Shown piece by piece: positions 52,678 through 61,821 of a stretch of 64,000 bases of DNA. Below the pieces are notes generated by a model. The model was not told the DNA's origin. It made no database searches and saw only the letters and a program-made list of their open reading frames with translations. The translations under genes and the position numbers were made by a program. The DNA is taken from assembly GCA_017308575.1 (NCBI GenBank), contig JAFKEQ010000005.1, forward strand, positions 1-64,000, read 5' to 3'. The stretch is from Afipia sp. (GTDB lineage Bacteria; Pseudomonadota; Alphaproteobacteria; Rhizobiales; Xanthobacteraceae). The number at the start of each line of letters is the position of its first letter. Position 1 is the stretch's first letter.

Positions 52678-52852
52678 GGTCAGAAAGTCTCCTGAAAAAG
52701 AGCGGATCATTGGTCTCTAATGTGCGCCCGAAGACGGTGCGCGCGCAAGCGCAGCTTGCCTGCGGGCGATCGTGATTAACGTGTCGATTGCGGCGAAAAC
52801 CCGCCCTTTTTCCCGGCGGCGCGGCTCAACCGGCCACAGGGACTGGCACGAG

Positions 52853-53053
52853 TCAGTGACGCACCAGCCAGACCAGAATCAAGCCAAGCACCGCCGACAC
52901 CAGACCGACGGCGCGCAGGATATTATCCGGCGACGACAGCGCGCTTTTCATGGCCGAGCGCATCCATTCCGGGCTTGCCATGAACAGCACGCCTTCCAGC
53001 ACCAGCACCAGCCCGATGCCGACGATAAAATCGCCGAATCCAACCGACCTCAT
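52853..53053 (-). CDS. DUF2065 small membrane protein
   Basis: This 66-residue protein has two helices (FIVGIGLVLVLEGVLFMASP and AVGLVSAVLGLILVWLV), the pattern of DUF2065 proteins (YjeT-like). This gene commonly follows hflKC, as here, where it begins 42 bases after hflC. It is probably an inner-membrane accessory of the HflKC-FtsH complex, but no function is established. Confidence 0.88.
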   Translation of the reverse strand: MRSVGFGDFIVGIGLVLVLEGVLFMASPEWMRSAMKSALSSPDNILRAVGLVSAVLGLILVWLVRH

Positions 53054-53095
53054 CCGGCCATGCCCCCTGCTTGGTCGTAAACGTGATGCCGCATA

Positions 53096-53995
53096 TTAGC
53101 GTGCGGCACCGGAAGTTGCAGGCGTCTTGCTTGCCGGATTGGCGAAGTAGCGGAAAAATTCCGAATCCGGACGCAGCAGGAAGCGGGTATCGCCGCTCTT
53201 CATCGAAGCCTCGTAAGCCGACATCGACCGGTAGAACGCGAAGAAATCCGCATCCTTGCTGTAGGCTTCCGCAAACAGGCGGTTCCGTTCGGCGTCGCCT
53301 TCACCGCGGACCTGTTCGGCCTGCGAATTGGCGTCAGCGATGATGACGGTCGCCTCGCGGTCGGCCTTGGAGCGGATTTCCTGCGCCTTCTGGCCACCCT
53401 GCGCGCGGAACTCGGCCGCTTCACGCTGACGTTCAGTCTGCATGCGCTGATAGACAGCCTGGCTGTTCTGCTCCGGCAGGTCGGCACGGCGGATGCGGAC
53501 GTCGATCACCGCGATGCCGTAGCTCGCCGCCTCGCGGTCAAGCTGAGTGCGGATCTTGGCCATCAGCGCATCGCGATCGTCACGCACCACGGTGATGAAG
53601 GTCACTTCGCCCAGCACGCGGCGCAGCGCCGCGTTCAGCAGCGTGGTGAGCTGGATGTTGGCGGCCTGGATCGAACCGAGGCTCTGATAGAAGCGCAGCG
53701 CATCCTTGATGCGATAGCGCGCGAAGGCGTCCACCACGAGACGCTTCTGGTCCGACGCGATCACTTCCTGCGCCGGATTTTCCAGATCGAGAATCCGCTT
53801 GTCGATGCTGATCACGGTATCGATGAACGGCACCTTGAAGTTCAGGCCCGGTTCGGTGACCACGCGCACCGGCTCGCCGAGCCGCACCAGCAGAACCTGC
53901 TCGGTCTGGTTGACGGTGAACACCGAGCCATAGCCGACGACCACCGCGACCAGCAGAACGAAGAGAGAGACGATACCTGCGATACCGGTTTTCAT
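53096..53995 (-). CDS. hflC: HflC, SPFH-family regulator of the FtsH protease
   Basis: This 299-residue protein has an N-terminal anchor (IVSLFVLLVAVVVGYGSVFTV). The SPFH domain shows QTEQVLLVRLGEPVRVVTEPGLNFKVPFIDTVISIDKRILDL and VRIRRADLPEQNSQAVYQRMQTERQREAAEFRAQGGQKAQEIRSKADRE, the long helical arm. With HflK it forms a periplasmic cage around FtsH. The start overlaps the hflK stop by four bases. Confidence 0.95.
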   Translation of the reverse strand: MKTGIAGIVSLFVLLVAVVVGYGSVFTVNQTEQVLLVRLGEPVRVVTEPGLNFKVPFIDTVISIDKRILDLENPAQEVIASDQKRLVVDAFARYRIKDALRFYQSLGSIQAANIQLTTLLNAALRRVLGEVTFITVVRDDRDALMAKIRTQLDREAASYGIAVIDVRIRRADLPEQNSQAVYQRMQTERQREAAEFRAQGGQKAQEIRSKADREATVIIADANSQAEQVRGEGDAERNRLFAEAYSKDADFFAFYRSMSAYEASMKSGDTRFLLRPDSEFFRYFANPASKTPATSGAAR

Positions 53996-55134
53996 CGGTT
54001 GCTCCCACCCTGTTGTGGCGCGGCAGGCGGGGTGCGGCGTCCGATTTCATTCAATGGCAGATAAGGCACCACGCCCGGCGACGATCCGTTCGCACCCTGA
54101 TCGAGCACGAGCTTGTCGGCGCCGCCGAGAACACGCTCCATCGTTTCCAGATAGATGCGCTGGCGCGTCACGTCGGGGGCCTTCTTGTATTCGTCATAGA
54201 CCTTCAGGAAGCGCGCGCTCTGGCCCTTGGCTTCGGCCACGGCCTGTTCCTTGTAGCCTTCGGCGATCTGCACGATCTGCGCCGCGCGGCCGCGTGCGTC
54301 GGGAACGATGCGGTTCGCATAGGTCTGCGCCTCGTTCTGCAAGCGCTCGAAGTCGGCGCGCGCCGCCTGCACGTCGCGGAATGCGTCGATGACCTGCTGC
54401 GGCGGATCGACCTTCTGCATCTGCACCTGCTGGATCAGGATGCCCGAACCGTAATTGTCGAGCGTCTTCTGCATCAGTTCCAGCACCGACGCTTCGGTCT
54501 GGGTCCGCGCGCCGGTGAGGATCGGCTGGATCTGCGAACGTCCGATTACGTCGCGCATCGCACTCTCGGCCACCGCCTTCACGGTGCCTTCAGGATTCTG
54601 GATGTTGAAGAGGAAGTCACCCACGCCGTCCGGCTTGATGCGCCAGAGCACGGTGAAATCCACGTCGACGATGTTCTCGTCGCCAGTGAGCATCAGGCTT
54701 TCTTCCGGCACGTCGCGGATGGTGGTGGTGCCGCCGCGGCGCGAGTCGTCGATGACGCGCATGCCGATGCTCAGCGTGGACACGCGCAGCGCCTTCGGCA
54801 GCAGCACGGTCTCGACCGGGTACGGCAGATGATAATTCAGGCCCGGCTGGACGGTGCGGACATGCTTGCCGAAACGAAGCACGACGCCGAGTTCATCCGG
54901 CTGCACGCGGAAGAAACCGGACAGGCCCCAGATCGCCAAGGCGCCGACGAGAATCAACGCGATGCCGACACCGCTGAAGTTGCCGCCCGGCATGATGGTT
55001 TGCAGTCTGTCCTGACCACGGCGCAGAAGATCCTCGAGGTCCGGCGGCTTCGGCCCGCTCGATTGCGGTCCGGAACCCCATGGGCCTTTTGGACCGGGTC
55101 CCCATGGGCCACCGCCTTGATTCTTCCACGGCAT
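53992..55134 (-). CDS. hflK: HflK, SPFH-family regulator of the FtsH protease
   Basis: This 380-residue protein starts with a glycine/proline-rich cytoplasmic tail (NQGGGPWGPGPKGPWGSGP). A membrane helix (GVGIALILVGALAIWGLSGFF) and an SPFH domain follow (VQPDELGVVLRFGKHVRTVQPGLNYHLPYPVETV ... QKVDPPQQVIDAFRDVQAARAD). The ATG at 55134 is chosen because GGAGGAG stands eight bases before it; the TTG two codons earlier is too close. First gene of hflK-hflC-DUF2065, with degP after it. Confidence 0.94.
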   Translation of the reverse strand: MPWKNQGGGPWGPGPKGPWGSGPQSSGPKPPDLEDLLRRGQDRLQTIMPGGNFSGVGIALILVGALAIWGLSGFFRVQPDELGVVLRFGKHVRTVQPGLNYHLPYPVETVLLPKALRVSTLSIGMRVIDDSRRGGTTTIRDVPEESLMLTGDENIVDVDFTVLWRIKPDGVGDFLFNIQNPEGTVKAVAESAMRDVIGRSQIQPILTGARTQTEASVLELMQKTLDNYGSGILIQQVQMQKVDPPQQVIDAFRDVQAARADFERLQNEAQTYANRIVPDARGRAAQIVQIAEGYKEQAVAEAKGQSARFLKVYDEYKKAPDVTRQRIYLETMERVLGGADKLVLDQGANGSSPGVVPYLPLNEIGRRTPPAAPQQGGSNR

Positions 55135-55240
55135 CGTCAATCTCCTCCGCGCAAAGCTTACGCTCCGCAGCTCTTGGGCTTGAAGCTCTTGGGGCCTTAT
55201 AGGGGACGCACCCGATCCTTACAACGCAGGGCGCTGCCAC

Positions 55241-55314
55241 TAGTGGCCCGGTTCTGACATTCGCATCCCGTCTCAGCAGCCCCCTCTGCGAATGTCAGAA
55301 CCAAAGAGCCACTA
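55241..55314. repeat. Long stem-loop A (REP-like)
   Basis: Outer arms TAGTGGC (55241-55247) and GCCACTA (55308-55314) enclose a perfect 16-base inner stem, GGTTCTGACATTCGCA (55250-55265) with its complement at 55287-55302. The 21-base loop contains CAGCAG. It lies in the 356-base gap between hflK and folA, which has no gene. Confidence 0.85.
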
Positions 55315-55329
55315 GCAACTAATAATTTC

Positions 55330-55403
55330 CAGTGTCCTTTGGAATCCGACGTTCGCTACGGACGATGCTGCGAAACAAGGCGAACGTCGGATTCAGGACA
55401 CTG
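55330..55403. repeat. Long stem-loop B (REP-like)
   Basis: Outer arms CAGTGTCC (55330-55337) and GGACACTG (55396-55403) enclose a perfect 15-base inner stem, GAATCCGACGTTCGC (55342-55356) with its complement at 55380-55394. The 23-base loop contains GCTGC. It has the same architecture as stem-loop A but a different sequence. The remaining 55404-55490 shows nothing I can name. Confidence 0.85.
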
Positions 55404-55490
55404 GTCAGAGCTATGGCGCGGGGCAAATTTGTCAATGCAAACATCGCGAAACGGCGTTAATGCCGCAGTCTGCGGCACTATGCATCGCAG

Positions 55491-56030
55491 CTATTGGCGC
55501 CGCTTTTGATAGGTCACGTAGGAAACATCAGCGTTGTCGCCGTCCGCCCTTGGATGGCGCGTCCTCGCGGTTTCCTGCCATTGTGCAAGATCGACCGGAT
55601 CGAGGAACGTGTCGCCTTCGGGCCGGTCATGCACCTCGGTGATTTCGAGCCGGTCAGCCCGCGTCAACCATTGCGAGAAAATCTCCGCGCCACCGATCAC
55701 CATGATCTCAGTGGCGAAACGCCGCAGCGCATCACCGAGCGCAATCTCATGCGCCGCCTCCAGTGAGGTGGTGACGACAACACCCGGCGCGTGGAACGCC
55801 CTGTCGCGGGTGACGACGATATTGGTCCGTCCCGGCAACGGACGGCCGACGGACGCGAAAGTCTTCCGGCCCATGATCACCGGCCGGTTCAGCGTCATCG
55901 TCTTGAACCGCTTGAGATCGGATTTCAGTTTCCACGGCATCGCGTTGTCGCGACCGATCACGCCGTTTTCCGCGACGGCCACGACGAAGACGATTTGCGG
56001 AGGTGCCGCAGCAGACGTCGGTGCGCTCAC
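55491..56030 (-). CDS. folA: Dihydrofolate reductase
   Basis: This 179-residue enzyme reduces dihydrofolate with NADPH. Motifs are [64 protein letters not shown], with the active-site Asp in LKSDLKRF, and [15 protein letters not shown]. The start is taken as the GTG at 56030, overlapping the thyA stop (GTGTGA); the first 12 residues ([11 protein letters not shown]) are a short non-conserved lead. No ATG fits between it and the conserved part. It regenerates tetrahydrofolate consumed by ThyA, so the coupling is functional. Confidence 0.92.
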   Translation of the reverse strand: MSAPTSAAAPPQIVFVVAVAENGVIGRDNAMPWKLKSDLKRFKTMTLNRPVIMGRKTFASVGRPLPGRTNIVVTRDRAFHAPGVVVTTSLEAAHEIALGDALRRFATEIMVIGGAEIFSQWLTRADRLEITEVHDRPEGDTFLDPVDLAQWQETARTRHPRADGDNADVSYVTYQKRRQ

Positions 56031-56821
56031 ACCGCGACCTCGGCCTTGATGTGCGGATGCGGATCGTAGTTCTCGAGCGTGAAGTCCTCGTAGCGGAACG
56101 AAAAGATGTCCTTCACATCGGGATTGATTGTCATCGTCGGCAGCGGACGCGTCGGGCGCGTCAGTTGCAGCCGGGCCTGATCGATATGGTTCAGGTAAAG
56201 ATGCGTATCGCCGAACGAATGCACGAAATCGCCGGGCTTCAACCCTGTCACCTGCGCCACCATCATGGTCAGCAGCGCATAGGATGCGATATTGAACGGC
56301 ACGCCGAGAAACACATCGGCCGAACGCTGATAGAGCTGGCAGGACAATTTGCCGTTGGCGACATAGAATTGAAACAGGCAGTGACAAGGCGGTAGCGCCA
56401 TCTTGTCAACTTCCGCCGGATTCCATGCGCTCACAATCAGGCGGCGGGAGTCCGGCGTCTTGCGGATCATCTCGATGACATTGGAAATCTGGTCGATGGT
56501 GCCGCCATCGGGCGCGGGCCATGAGCGCCACTGCGAGCCGTAGACCGGGCCGAGATCGCCGTTCTCATCGGCCCACTCGTCCCAGATGCGCACGCCATTG
56601 TCGTTCAGGTATTTGATGTTGGTGTCGCCAGCCAGGAACCAGAGCAATTCGTGGACAATCGACTTCAGGTGCAGCTTCTTGGTGGTCAGTAGCGGAAAGC
56701 CTGCGGCCAGATTGAACCGCATCTGATGACCGAAAACGGACAGCGTGCCGGTGCCGGTGCGGTCGGTTTTCTTCGCGCCGTCGGCGAGAATGCGTTCGAG
56801 CAGGTCGTGATACTGGTTCAT
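56027..56821 (-). CDS. thyA: Thymidylate synthase
   Basis: This 264-residue enzyme methylates dUMP using methylene-tetrahydrofolate. It has [40 protein letters not shown], the catalytic cysteine in [34 protein letters not shown] and [16 protein letters not shown]. The length equals that of the E. coli type. It is translationally coupled to folA. Confidence 0.97.
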   Translation of the reverse strand: MNQYHDLLERILADGAKKTDRTGTGTLSVFGHQMRFNLAAGFPLLTTKKLHLKSIVHELLWFLAGDTNIKYLNDNGVRIWDEWADENGDLGPVYGSQWRSWPAPDGGTIDQISNVIEMIRKTPDSRRLIVSAWNPAEVDKMALPPCHCLFQFYVANGKLSCQLYQRSADVFLGVPFNIASYALLTMMVAQVTGLKPGDFVHSFGDTHLYLNHIDQARLQLTRPTRPLPTMTINPDVKDIFSFRYEDFTLENYDPHPHIKAEVAV

Positions 56822-56900
56822 GGGACCTATTTAGCCTGACGCACGCCGCGATTCGATTTCGGCCGGGCAATTATACCCTGAAAAATGGCCCCAGACCGCC

Positions 56901-56933
56901 CAAAGACAAGGGGCGGAACTCGCGTCCCGCCCC
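56901..56933 (-). terminator. Terminator downstream of the tctC gene
   Basis: On the minus strand GGGGCGG...CCGCCCC with a ten-base loop is followed by UUGUCUUU, 29 bases past the stop of the tctC-like gene. Confidence 0.72.
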
Positions 56934-56961
56934 CCGTTTAACTGCCTGATTTCAGCCGATA

Positions 56962-57948
56962 TCAGTTGAGCGGCTTCAGCACGCCCGACCACTTGGTGAT
57001 CTCGCTGTCCACCAGCTTCTTCAGCGATTCCGGGGTACGCTCCTCAGCCTTCGGAATGACGCTGCCGAGATCGAGCAGCCGCTTGCGGACGCCCTCGTCG
57101 TCGAGCGCCTTCACCAGCGCCGCGTTCAGCTTGGCCACGATCGGAGCCGGTGTCCCCTTCGGCGCGAAGATCGCATTCCAGGCCTGGGCCTGATACTCGG
57201 GCAAGCCGGCTTCCTTGGTGGTCGGCACATCCGGCAGCGACGGGTTACGCTCCGGGGTCGCGACCGCATAGGCCTTGATGGTGCCGCCCTTGATCTGCGG
57301 GACGGCGTTGACGATCTGGTCGCACATGTAATCGACCTGTCCGCCGACCAGCGCGTTCATCGCAGGACCCGTGCCATTGAAGGGCACGCCGGTCGGGTTG
57401 ATCTTCAGCACCGAGTCCAGAAGCTGGCAAGAGGTATAGGACACCGAGCCGACGCCCGCATGGGCTTCGTTGAGCTTGTCGGTGTTGGCTTTCACGTAAG
57501 TCACGAATTCCTTGAGATCCTTCGGCGGGAAATCCTTGCGCGCCAGGATCAGGATCGGCGTGCCGGCGACCAGGCCGACCGCTTCGAAGTCCTTCGAAGG
57601 ATGATAGGCCAGCTTCGGATACAGCGGCACCGATGCGGCGTGGGTGCCCATGTGACCCGTGATGAGCGTGTAGCCGTCCGGCGCGGACTTGGCGGCGCGC
57701 GTGGACGCCGTGGTGCCGCCGGCGCCGACTACGTTTTCGATAACAATCGTCTGGCCGAGTGTCTGCTGCATGTGGGCGGTGACGATGCGGGCGATCACGT
57801 CGGTCGGTCCACCCGCCGCGAACGGTACGATCATTGTAATATTGCGCGTCGGATAATCCTGCGCCTGAGCAGGCGCGGCGATCACGCTGGCGGCAGCAAC
57901 GGCGGACACAGCGCCGGTCGCAAGCATACGCTTAAGAAAATTCATCAT
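56962..57948 (-). CDS. tctC: Tripartite tricarboxylate transporter substrate-binding protein (TctC family)
   Basis: This 328-residue precursor has a signal peptide (MLATGAVSAVAAASVIAAPAQAQ). The TctC fold shows DYPTRNITMIVPFAAGGPTDVIARIVTAHMQQTLGQTIVIENVVGAGGTTASTRAAKSAPDGYTLITGHMGTHA, the ligand-loop signature of the family. The mature protein binds a carboxylate in the periplasm and passes it to TctAB. The start is the ATG pair at 57943-57948, after CGGGAGAAC. Order tctB-tctA-tctC on the minus strand suggests one operon. Confidence 0.9.
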   Translation of the reverse strand: MMNFLKRMLATGAVSAVAAASVIAAPAQAQDYPTRNITMIVPFAAGGPTDVIARIVTAHMQQTLGQTIVIENVVGAGGTTASTRAAKSAPDGYTLITGHMGTHAASVPLYPKLAYHPSKDFEAVGLVAGTPILILARKDFPPKDLKEFVTYVKANTDKLNEAHAGVGSVSYTSCQLLDSVLKINPTGVPFNGTGPAMNALVGGQVDYMCDQIVNAVPQIKGGTIKAYAVATPERNPSLPDVPTTKEAGLPEYQAQAWNAIFAPKGTPAPIVAKLNAALVKALDDEGVRKRLLDLGSVIPKAEERTPESLKKLVDSEITKWSGVLKPLN

Positions 57949-58088
57949 GTTCTCCCGAATATTCTGATTGCGGGCACACAAAACACCCGGCCCGCAGTCT
58001 CAACATCACCGGGCAGGACGAGTCCATCCAACTTGCAGCCAAGACAGAACGGAAGAGGCGCGGCGCAACGCCGCACCTCTCCCCTCAC

Positions 58089-59609
58089 TCAGCTCTCGGA
58101 CTCGACGAACACCTCGTCGCGCTTCTTGCGCAGCGACGGCAGCACCGCCAGCAGCAGCAGGAAAGCGGCGATCGCCATCAGGGTTGCGGACAGCGGCCGG
58201 GTGAGGAACACGGACCAGTCACCGCGCGAGATCAGAAGTGCACGGCGGAGGTTTTCTTCCATCAGCGGGCCGAGAACCATGCCGAGCAGCATCGGTGCCG
58301 GCTCGAAGTCGTGCTTCACCAGCCAATAGCCGACCAGGCCGAAGGCGGCGGTGAGAACGACGTCCATCGGCGCGTTGTTCACCGAATAGATGCCGATCGA
58401 GCAGAACACCACGATGCACGGGAACAGCAGCCGGTATGGCACCCGCAGCAGACGCACCCAGATGCCGACCATCGGAAGATTGATGACGAGCAGCATCAGA
58501 TTGCCGATCCACATCGAGGCAATCATGCCCCAGACCAGTTCCGGCTGCTTCTGCATCACCTGCGGACCCGGTACGATGCCATGAATGGTCATCGCACCGA
58601 CCATCAGCGCCATCACCGCGTTCGGCGGAATGCCGAGCGTCAGCAACGGAATGAACGACGTCTGAGCTGCAGCGTTGTTGGCGCTTTCTGGAGCGGCGAC
58701 GCCTTCGATGGCGCCACGGCCGAAGCGCTCGGGGTGCTTCGATATCTTCTTCTCGAACGTGTAAGCGGCGAACGAGGCGATCACCGCGCCGCCGCCCGGC
58801 AGAATGCCGAGGATCGATCCCAGCACCGTGCCGCGCAGGATGGCAGGCGTCGAATCCTTGATGTCCTTCTTGGTCGGCATCAGGCCGGAGATCTTCTGCT
58901 GCACCAGATCGCGATCCATCGCCGCGCCCGGATCGAGATTGCGGATGATTTCCGCAAAGCCGAACAGGCCCATCGCCACCGTTGCGAAACCGAGACCGTC
59001 AGCCAGTTCCGGAATGTTGAACGACATGCGCGATGCGCCGGTTTCGATATCGGAGCCGACCATCGACAGCAGCACGCCGAAAGCGATCATGGCGATGGCC
59101 TTGAGCACCGAGCCCTTCGCCAGAACGACTGCGAAGATCAGGCCGAGCACCATCAGCGAGAAGTATTCGGCGGGGCCGAAGGCCAGCGCGAGCTTGGTGA
59201 GCGGCGCGCCGAGGATGGCGATCAGAACCGTGGCGACGCAGCCGGCAAAGAACGAGCCGATCGCCGCGATCGCCAGCGCCGGGCCGGCGCGGCCCTGCTT
59301 GGCCATCTGGAAGCCGTCGAGCGCGGTGACGACGGAGCCTGCTTCACCAGGAATGTTGACAAGGATCGAGGTGGTCGAGCCACCATACTGCGCGCCGTAA
59401 TAAATGCCGGCGAGCATGATGAGCGCGCCCACGGGCGGCAGGCCGAACGTGATCGGCAGCAACATCGCCACGGTGGCGATCGTGCCGATGCCGGGCAACA
59501 CGCCGACCAGCGTGCCGACCAGTGCACCGATCAGACAAAGGCCGAGATTGACGGGAGAGAACGCGACGCTGAAGCCGAGGCCGAGGTGCGAAAAAATATC
59601 GAAATCCAT
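58089..59609 (-). CDS. tctA: Tripartite tricarboxylate transporter large permease, TctA
   Basis: This 506-residue protein has about 12 helices and TctA motifs: [79 protein letters not shown] at the start, and [23 protein letters not shown] in the middle. [35 protein letters not shown] follows. The start at 59609 ([12 protein letters not shown]) matches the family. It lies seven bases after tctB. It moves an organic acid with a cation gradient; the substrate is unknown. Confidence 0.94.
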   Translation of the reverse strand: MDFDIFSHLGLGFSVAFSPVNLGLCLIGALVGTLVGVLPGIGTIATVAMLLPITFGLPPVGALIMLAGIYYGAQYGGSTTSILVNIPGEAGSVVTALDGFQMAKQGRAGPALAIAAIGSFFAGCVATVLIAILGAPLTKLALAFGPAEYFSLMVLGLIFAVVLAKGSVLKAIAMIAFGVLLSMVGSDIETGASRMSFNIPELADGLGFATVAMGLFGFAEIIRNLDPGAAMDRDLVQQKISGLMPTKKDIKDSTPAILRGTVLGSILGILPGGGAVIASFAAYTFEKKISKHPERFGRGAIEGVAAPESANNAAAQTSFIPLLTLGIPPNAVMALMVGAMTIHGIVPGPQVMQKQPELVWGMIASMWIGNLMLLVINLPMVGIWVRLLRVPYRLLFPCIVVFCSIGIYSVNNAPMDVVLTAAFGLVGYWLVKHDFEPAPMLLGMVLGPLMEENLRRALLISRGDWSVFLTRPLSATLMAIAAFLLLLAVLPSLRKKRDEVFVESES

Positions 59610-59616
59610 GGTGCCC

Positions 59617-60108
59617 TCAGCGCAGGATACGGGGGAAAAGATCGAGCGGCAGCCCGAGCGCATATGGGAACAGCAGCGCACAACCGACGGTCAGACAGAT
59701 TCCGACAATGACGGTTTCCTTCCATTTGGTCTCGTCGCTTCCCGCCGCGGCGATCAGGAAGCACACGAACGATGTGATAATCAGACCAAGCGGGCGAATG
59801 GCGACCGAGAACGCCAGAATGGCCAGCGTCACAAAAAAGGGGCCGCGAATACCGAAGCGTTGCAACGGCGGACCGTCCTGAAGAAAACCGGAGAGCGCGA
59901 CAGCAGCACCGAGTCCGAGCAGCAGGACCGCAAACATGCGCGGCGCGGTTCCGGGACCAAAGGAGAATCCCCTCGTGCCCGCCAGATCGCTCGAAGCCCA
60001 CAGCGCGAACAGCGCAATCGCCACCAGAGCGAGTCCGCCGTAAAAATCCTGTGGTCCTTTGATAAGGCCTCGCGCGTTTTCAGTCGCGCTGCCTGGCGCT
60101 TCACTCAT
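59617..60108 (-). CDS. tctB: Tripartite tricarboxylate transporter small permease, TctB family
   Basis: This 163-residue protein has four helices (FYGGLALVAIALFALWASSDL, MFAVLLLGLGAAVALSGFL, FVTLAILAFSVAIRPLGLIITSFVCFLIAAAGS, TVIVGICLTVGCALLFPYALGLPLDLFP). FSFGPGTAPRMFAVLLLGLG is typical of TctB. The start at 60108 (MSEAPGSATE) is preferred to the one six codons upstream. First gene of tctBAC. Confidence 0.88.
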   Translation of the reverse strand: MSEAPGSATENARGLIKGPQDFYGGLALVAIALFALWASSDLAGTRGFSFGPGTAPRMFAVLLLGLGAAVALSGFLQDGPPLQRFGIRGPFFVTLAILAFSVAIRPLGLIITSFVCFLIAAAGSDETKWKETVIVGICLTVGCALLFPYALGLPLDLFPRILR

Positions 60109-60654
60109 CGTCGTCCCCCATGTCACAGGCTTGTGCCCGGTCTATTCTTGTCGCGGGGGCTCGGCACCCCCAATCCATCTGTTTGCTTAGCGATTTCTGC
60201 CAGATCATGCCAGCGAAACCGAGACGTCATCCGTCCTCAACTTCCACAGCAGACCAAGACAAGTCAACACGACACGCCCTGCAAAATTGCCGGGCATGAC
60301 AATGATGAAATTGTCCCAGTGGAGTGCTGGTGTGAGCGGCAAACAGTCAATGCAGCGCTCATTTGCGATGCAATGCATCCGCGCAGTCTTCAGCTCAAGC
60401 CCTTTGCTGCGATATGCGACGGCATAGATCGACGCCGAAGTCCGCGAGAAATGCCTTATTGTGCTTTCGCTGCACTGCGAGGGTTCGCATAGCGCACTCA
60501 ATTTTTTCCACCACGTCACATTTTTTCACCACGCCACAATTTGCTGCCGTGTGGGACGTGGACAGCCGTGTTGCCGTCTTGCTTGCCGTTCTTGCAAAAG
60601 GCCGGGAGGCCCGCCCGGTATGGAACTTGGGCTTTCGCCGCGCGGATTTATCCC
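60109..60654. other. Intergenic region between tctB and ssrA, no supported gene
   Basis: About 545 bases with several short overlapping frames on both strands, none convincing. It contains a near-tandem pair, TTTTTTCCACCACGTCACA at 60502-60520 and TTTTTTCACCACGCCACA at 60521-60538. The ssrA promoter and the tctB promoter must lie here, but I cannot place them with confidence. Confidence 0.5.
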
Positions 60655-60985
60655 TATATTGGGAGGGCCGGTTCGCCGGCTATGGAAATAAATGGCCGTC
60701 GCAATAAACCGTTCGGACCCGGGGGCAGCACCCGGCGCCTCCACCAAAGCCCGATCCGCGCAGGACGGGTTTCGGCGGGGGCGAAACAGGATCGACGAAG
60801 GCGTAAAGGGCGTGTTTTTTCTCGGTATGGTTCCGCCGATATCGGGCCATGCAATAGTTGCAAACGACAACTATGCTCCGGTTGCTCAGGCTGCGTAACG
60901 CAGTTTGAAAGACCATCTTAAAGTCCTAGCGGGTTAAGCTCCGCTAGGCGGGGTCCGGAGGCACCTGGCAACAGAAGCCTCCACT
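60655..60985 (+). ncRNA. ssrA: tmRNA, circularly permuted (two-piece) type
   Basis: The acceptor piece comes first: a T-arm region followed by CGCCTCC-ACCA ending at 60746. After a removable spacer of about 30 bases the coding piece starts GGGGGCGAAACAGGATCGACGA at 60777; GGGGGCG pairs with CGCCTCC of the first piece to form the acceptor stem. The tag frame starts at GCA 60860 and reads ANDNYAPVAQAA then TAA at 60898. The end hairpin GGAGGC...GCCTCC closes near 60982. This permuted form is the alphaproteobacterial one; it rescues stalled ribosomes and marks proteins for ClpXP. The outer ends are estimates. Confidence 0.92.
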
Positions 60986-61172
60986 TTCATCATCTTTGAC
61001 AACCAGCCCGGCAGCATTTGGCGAGAATTTCTGCAATCTTCAGGTCCAGGATACTGACCTGTAGACCATGACCGGATAGCATGGACAGCGAGTCGGGCCG
61101 TTCATCTGCGGTGATCCCGCGACCTGATCGACTCGCCAGAAGCGACTGATGCCTTTTCCACAGGACCCAACG

Positions 61173-61679
61173 ATGGCGACCGATCACATTCGATACGATG
61201 TCCTTGCGCGCGAAGCGCTGCGCGGGGTGCTCAAGCATGTGCTCGCGGACGCCGCGCAGAATGGCCTACCCGGCGAGCATCATTTCTACATCACCTTCCT
61301 GTCCAAGGCCGAGGGCGTGAAACTGTCTCCTCGCCTGCTGTCGCAATATCCGAATGAAATGACGATCATCCTGCAGCACCAGTTCTGGGATCTGCTGGTG
61401 ACCGATGACCGCTTCGAAGTCGGTCTTTCCTTCAACGGAATTCCCGAGCGTCTTGTCGTGCCCTTCAGCGCGATCAAAAGCTTCTTCGATCCGTCCGTGC
61501 AGTTCGGATTGCAATTCGAGCCGACCGAAGAAGCCGCGAATGGAGAAACGTCGCCGGACGTCGAGACGTTACCCGTTGCGACGACCGAGCCGGAAACCGG
61601 CGGAGACGACAGCGAAAAGCCTGCCAAGCAGGGTGAAGGCGCAGAGGTTGTCCGCCTTGACCGCTTCCGCAAGAAGTGA
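61173..61679 (+). CDS. sspB: SspB-like ClpXP adaptor for ssrA-tagged proteins
   Basis: This 168-residue protein has the alphaproteobacterial SspB pattern: IRYDVLAREALRGVLKHVLADAAQNGLPGEHHFYITFLSKAEGVKLSPRLLSQYPNEMTIILQHQFWDLLVTDDRFEVGLSFNGIPERLVVPFSAIKSFFDPSVQFGLQF, then a flexible acidic linker, and the C-terminal ClpX-docking tail EVVRLDRFRKK. The start at 61173 (MATDHIRYDV) follows CCCAACG and is the family start. It delivers ssrA-tagged proteins to ClpXP, and the tag-encoding gene ssrA is the next gene upstream. Confidence 0.92.
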   Translation: MATDHIRYDVLAREALRGVLKHVLADAAQNGLPGEHHFYITFLSKAEGVKLSPRLLSQYPNEMTIILQHQFWDLLVTDDRFEVGLSFNGIPERLVVPFSAIKSFFDPSVQFGLQFEPTEEAANGETSPDVETLPVATTEPETGGDDSEKPAKQGEGAEVVRLDRFRKK

Positions 61680-61821
61680 CCTGCCACAGGCAGCATCGAT
61701 AGTTTTCGACACCTTCTAAGAGGCGGCGCGCGTTTCCGCGAAAAGCGGCGCGCGCGATGGTTGCGTGCATCCGTTGCGAAGTCCTACACTTCGCCATCCC
61801 TGCACAACATTGGACATCGTC

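Noticed and set aside
58311..59711. 466-codon open frame on the plus strand opposite tctA
   Set aside because: Shadow frame rich in R, D, H and Q; the minus strand encodes TctA with full family motifs.
60205..60519. 104-codon minus-strand frame upstream of tctB
   Set aside because: No family features and no clear ribosome site; it lies in a region with short open frames on both strands.
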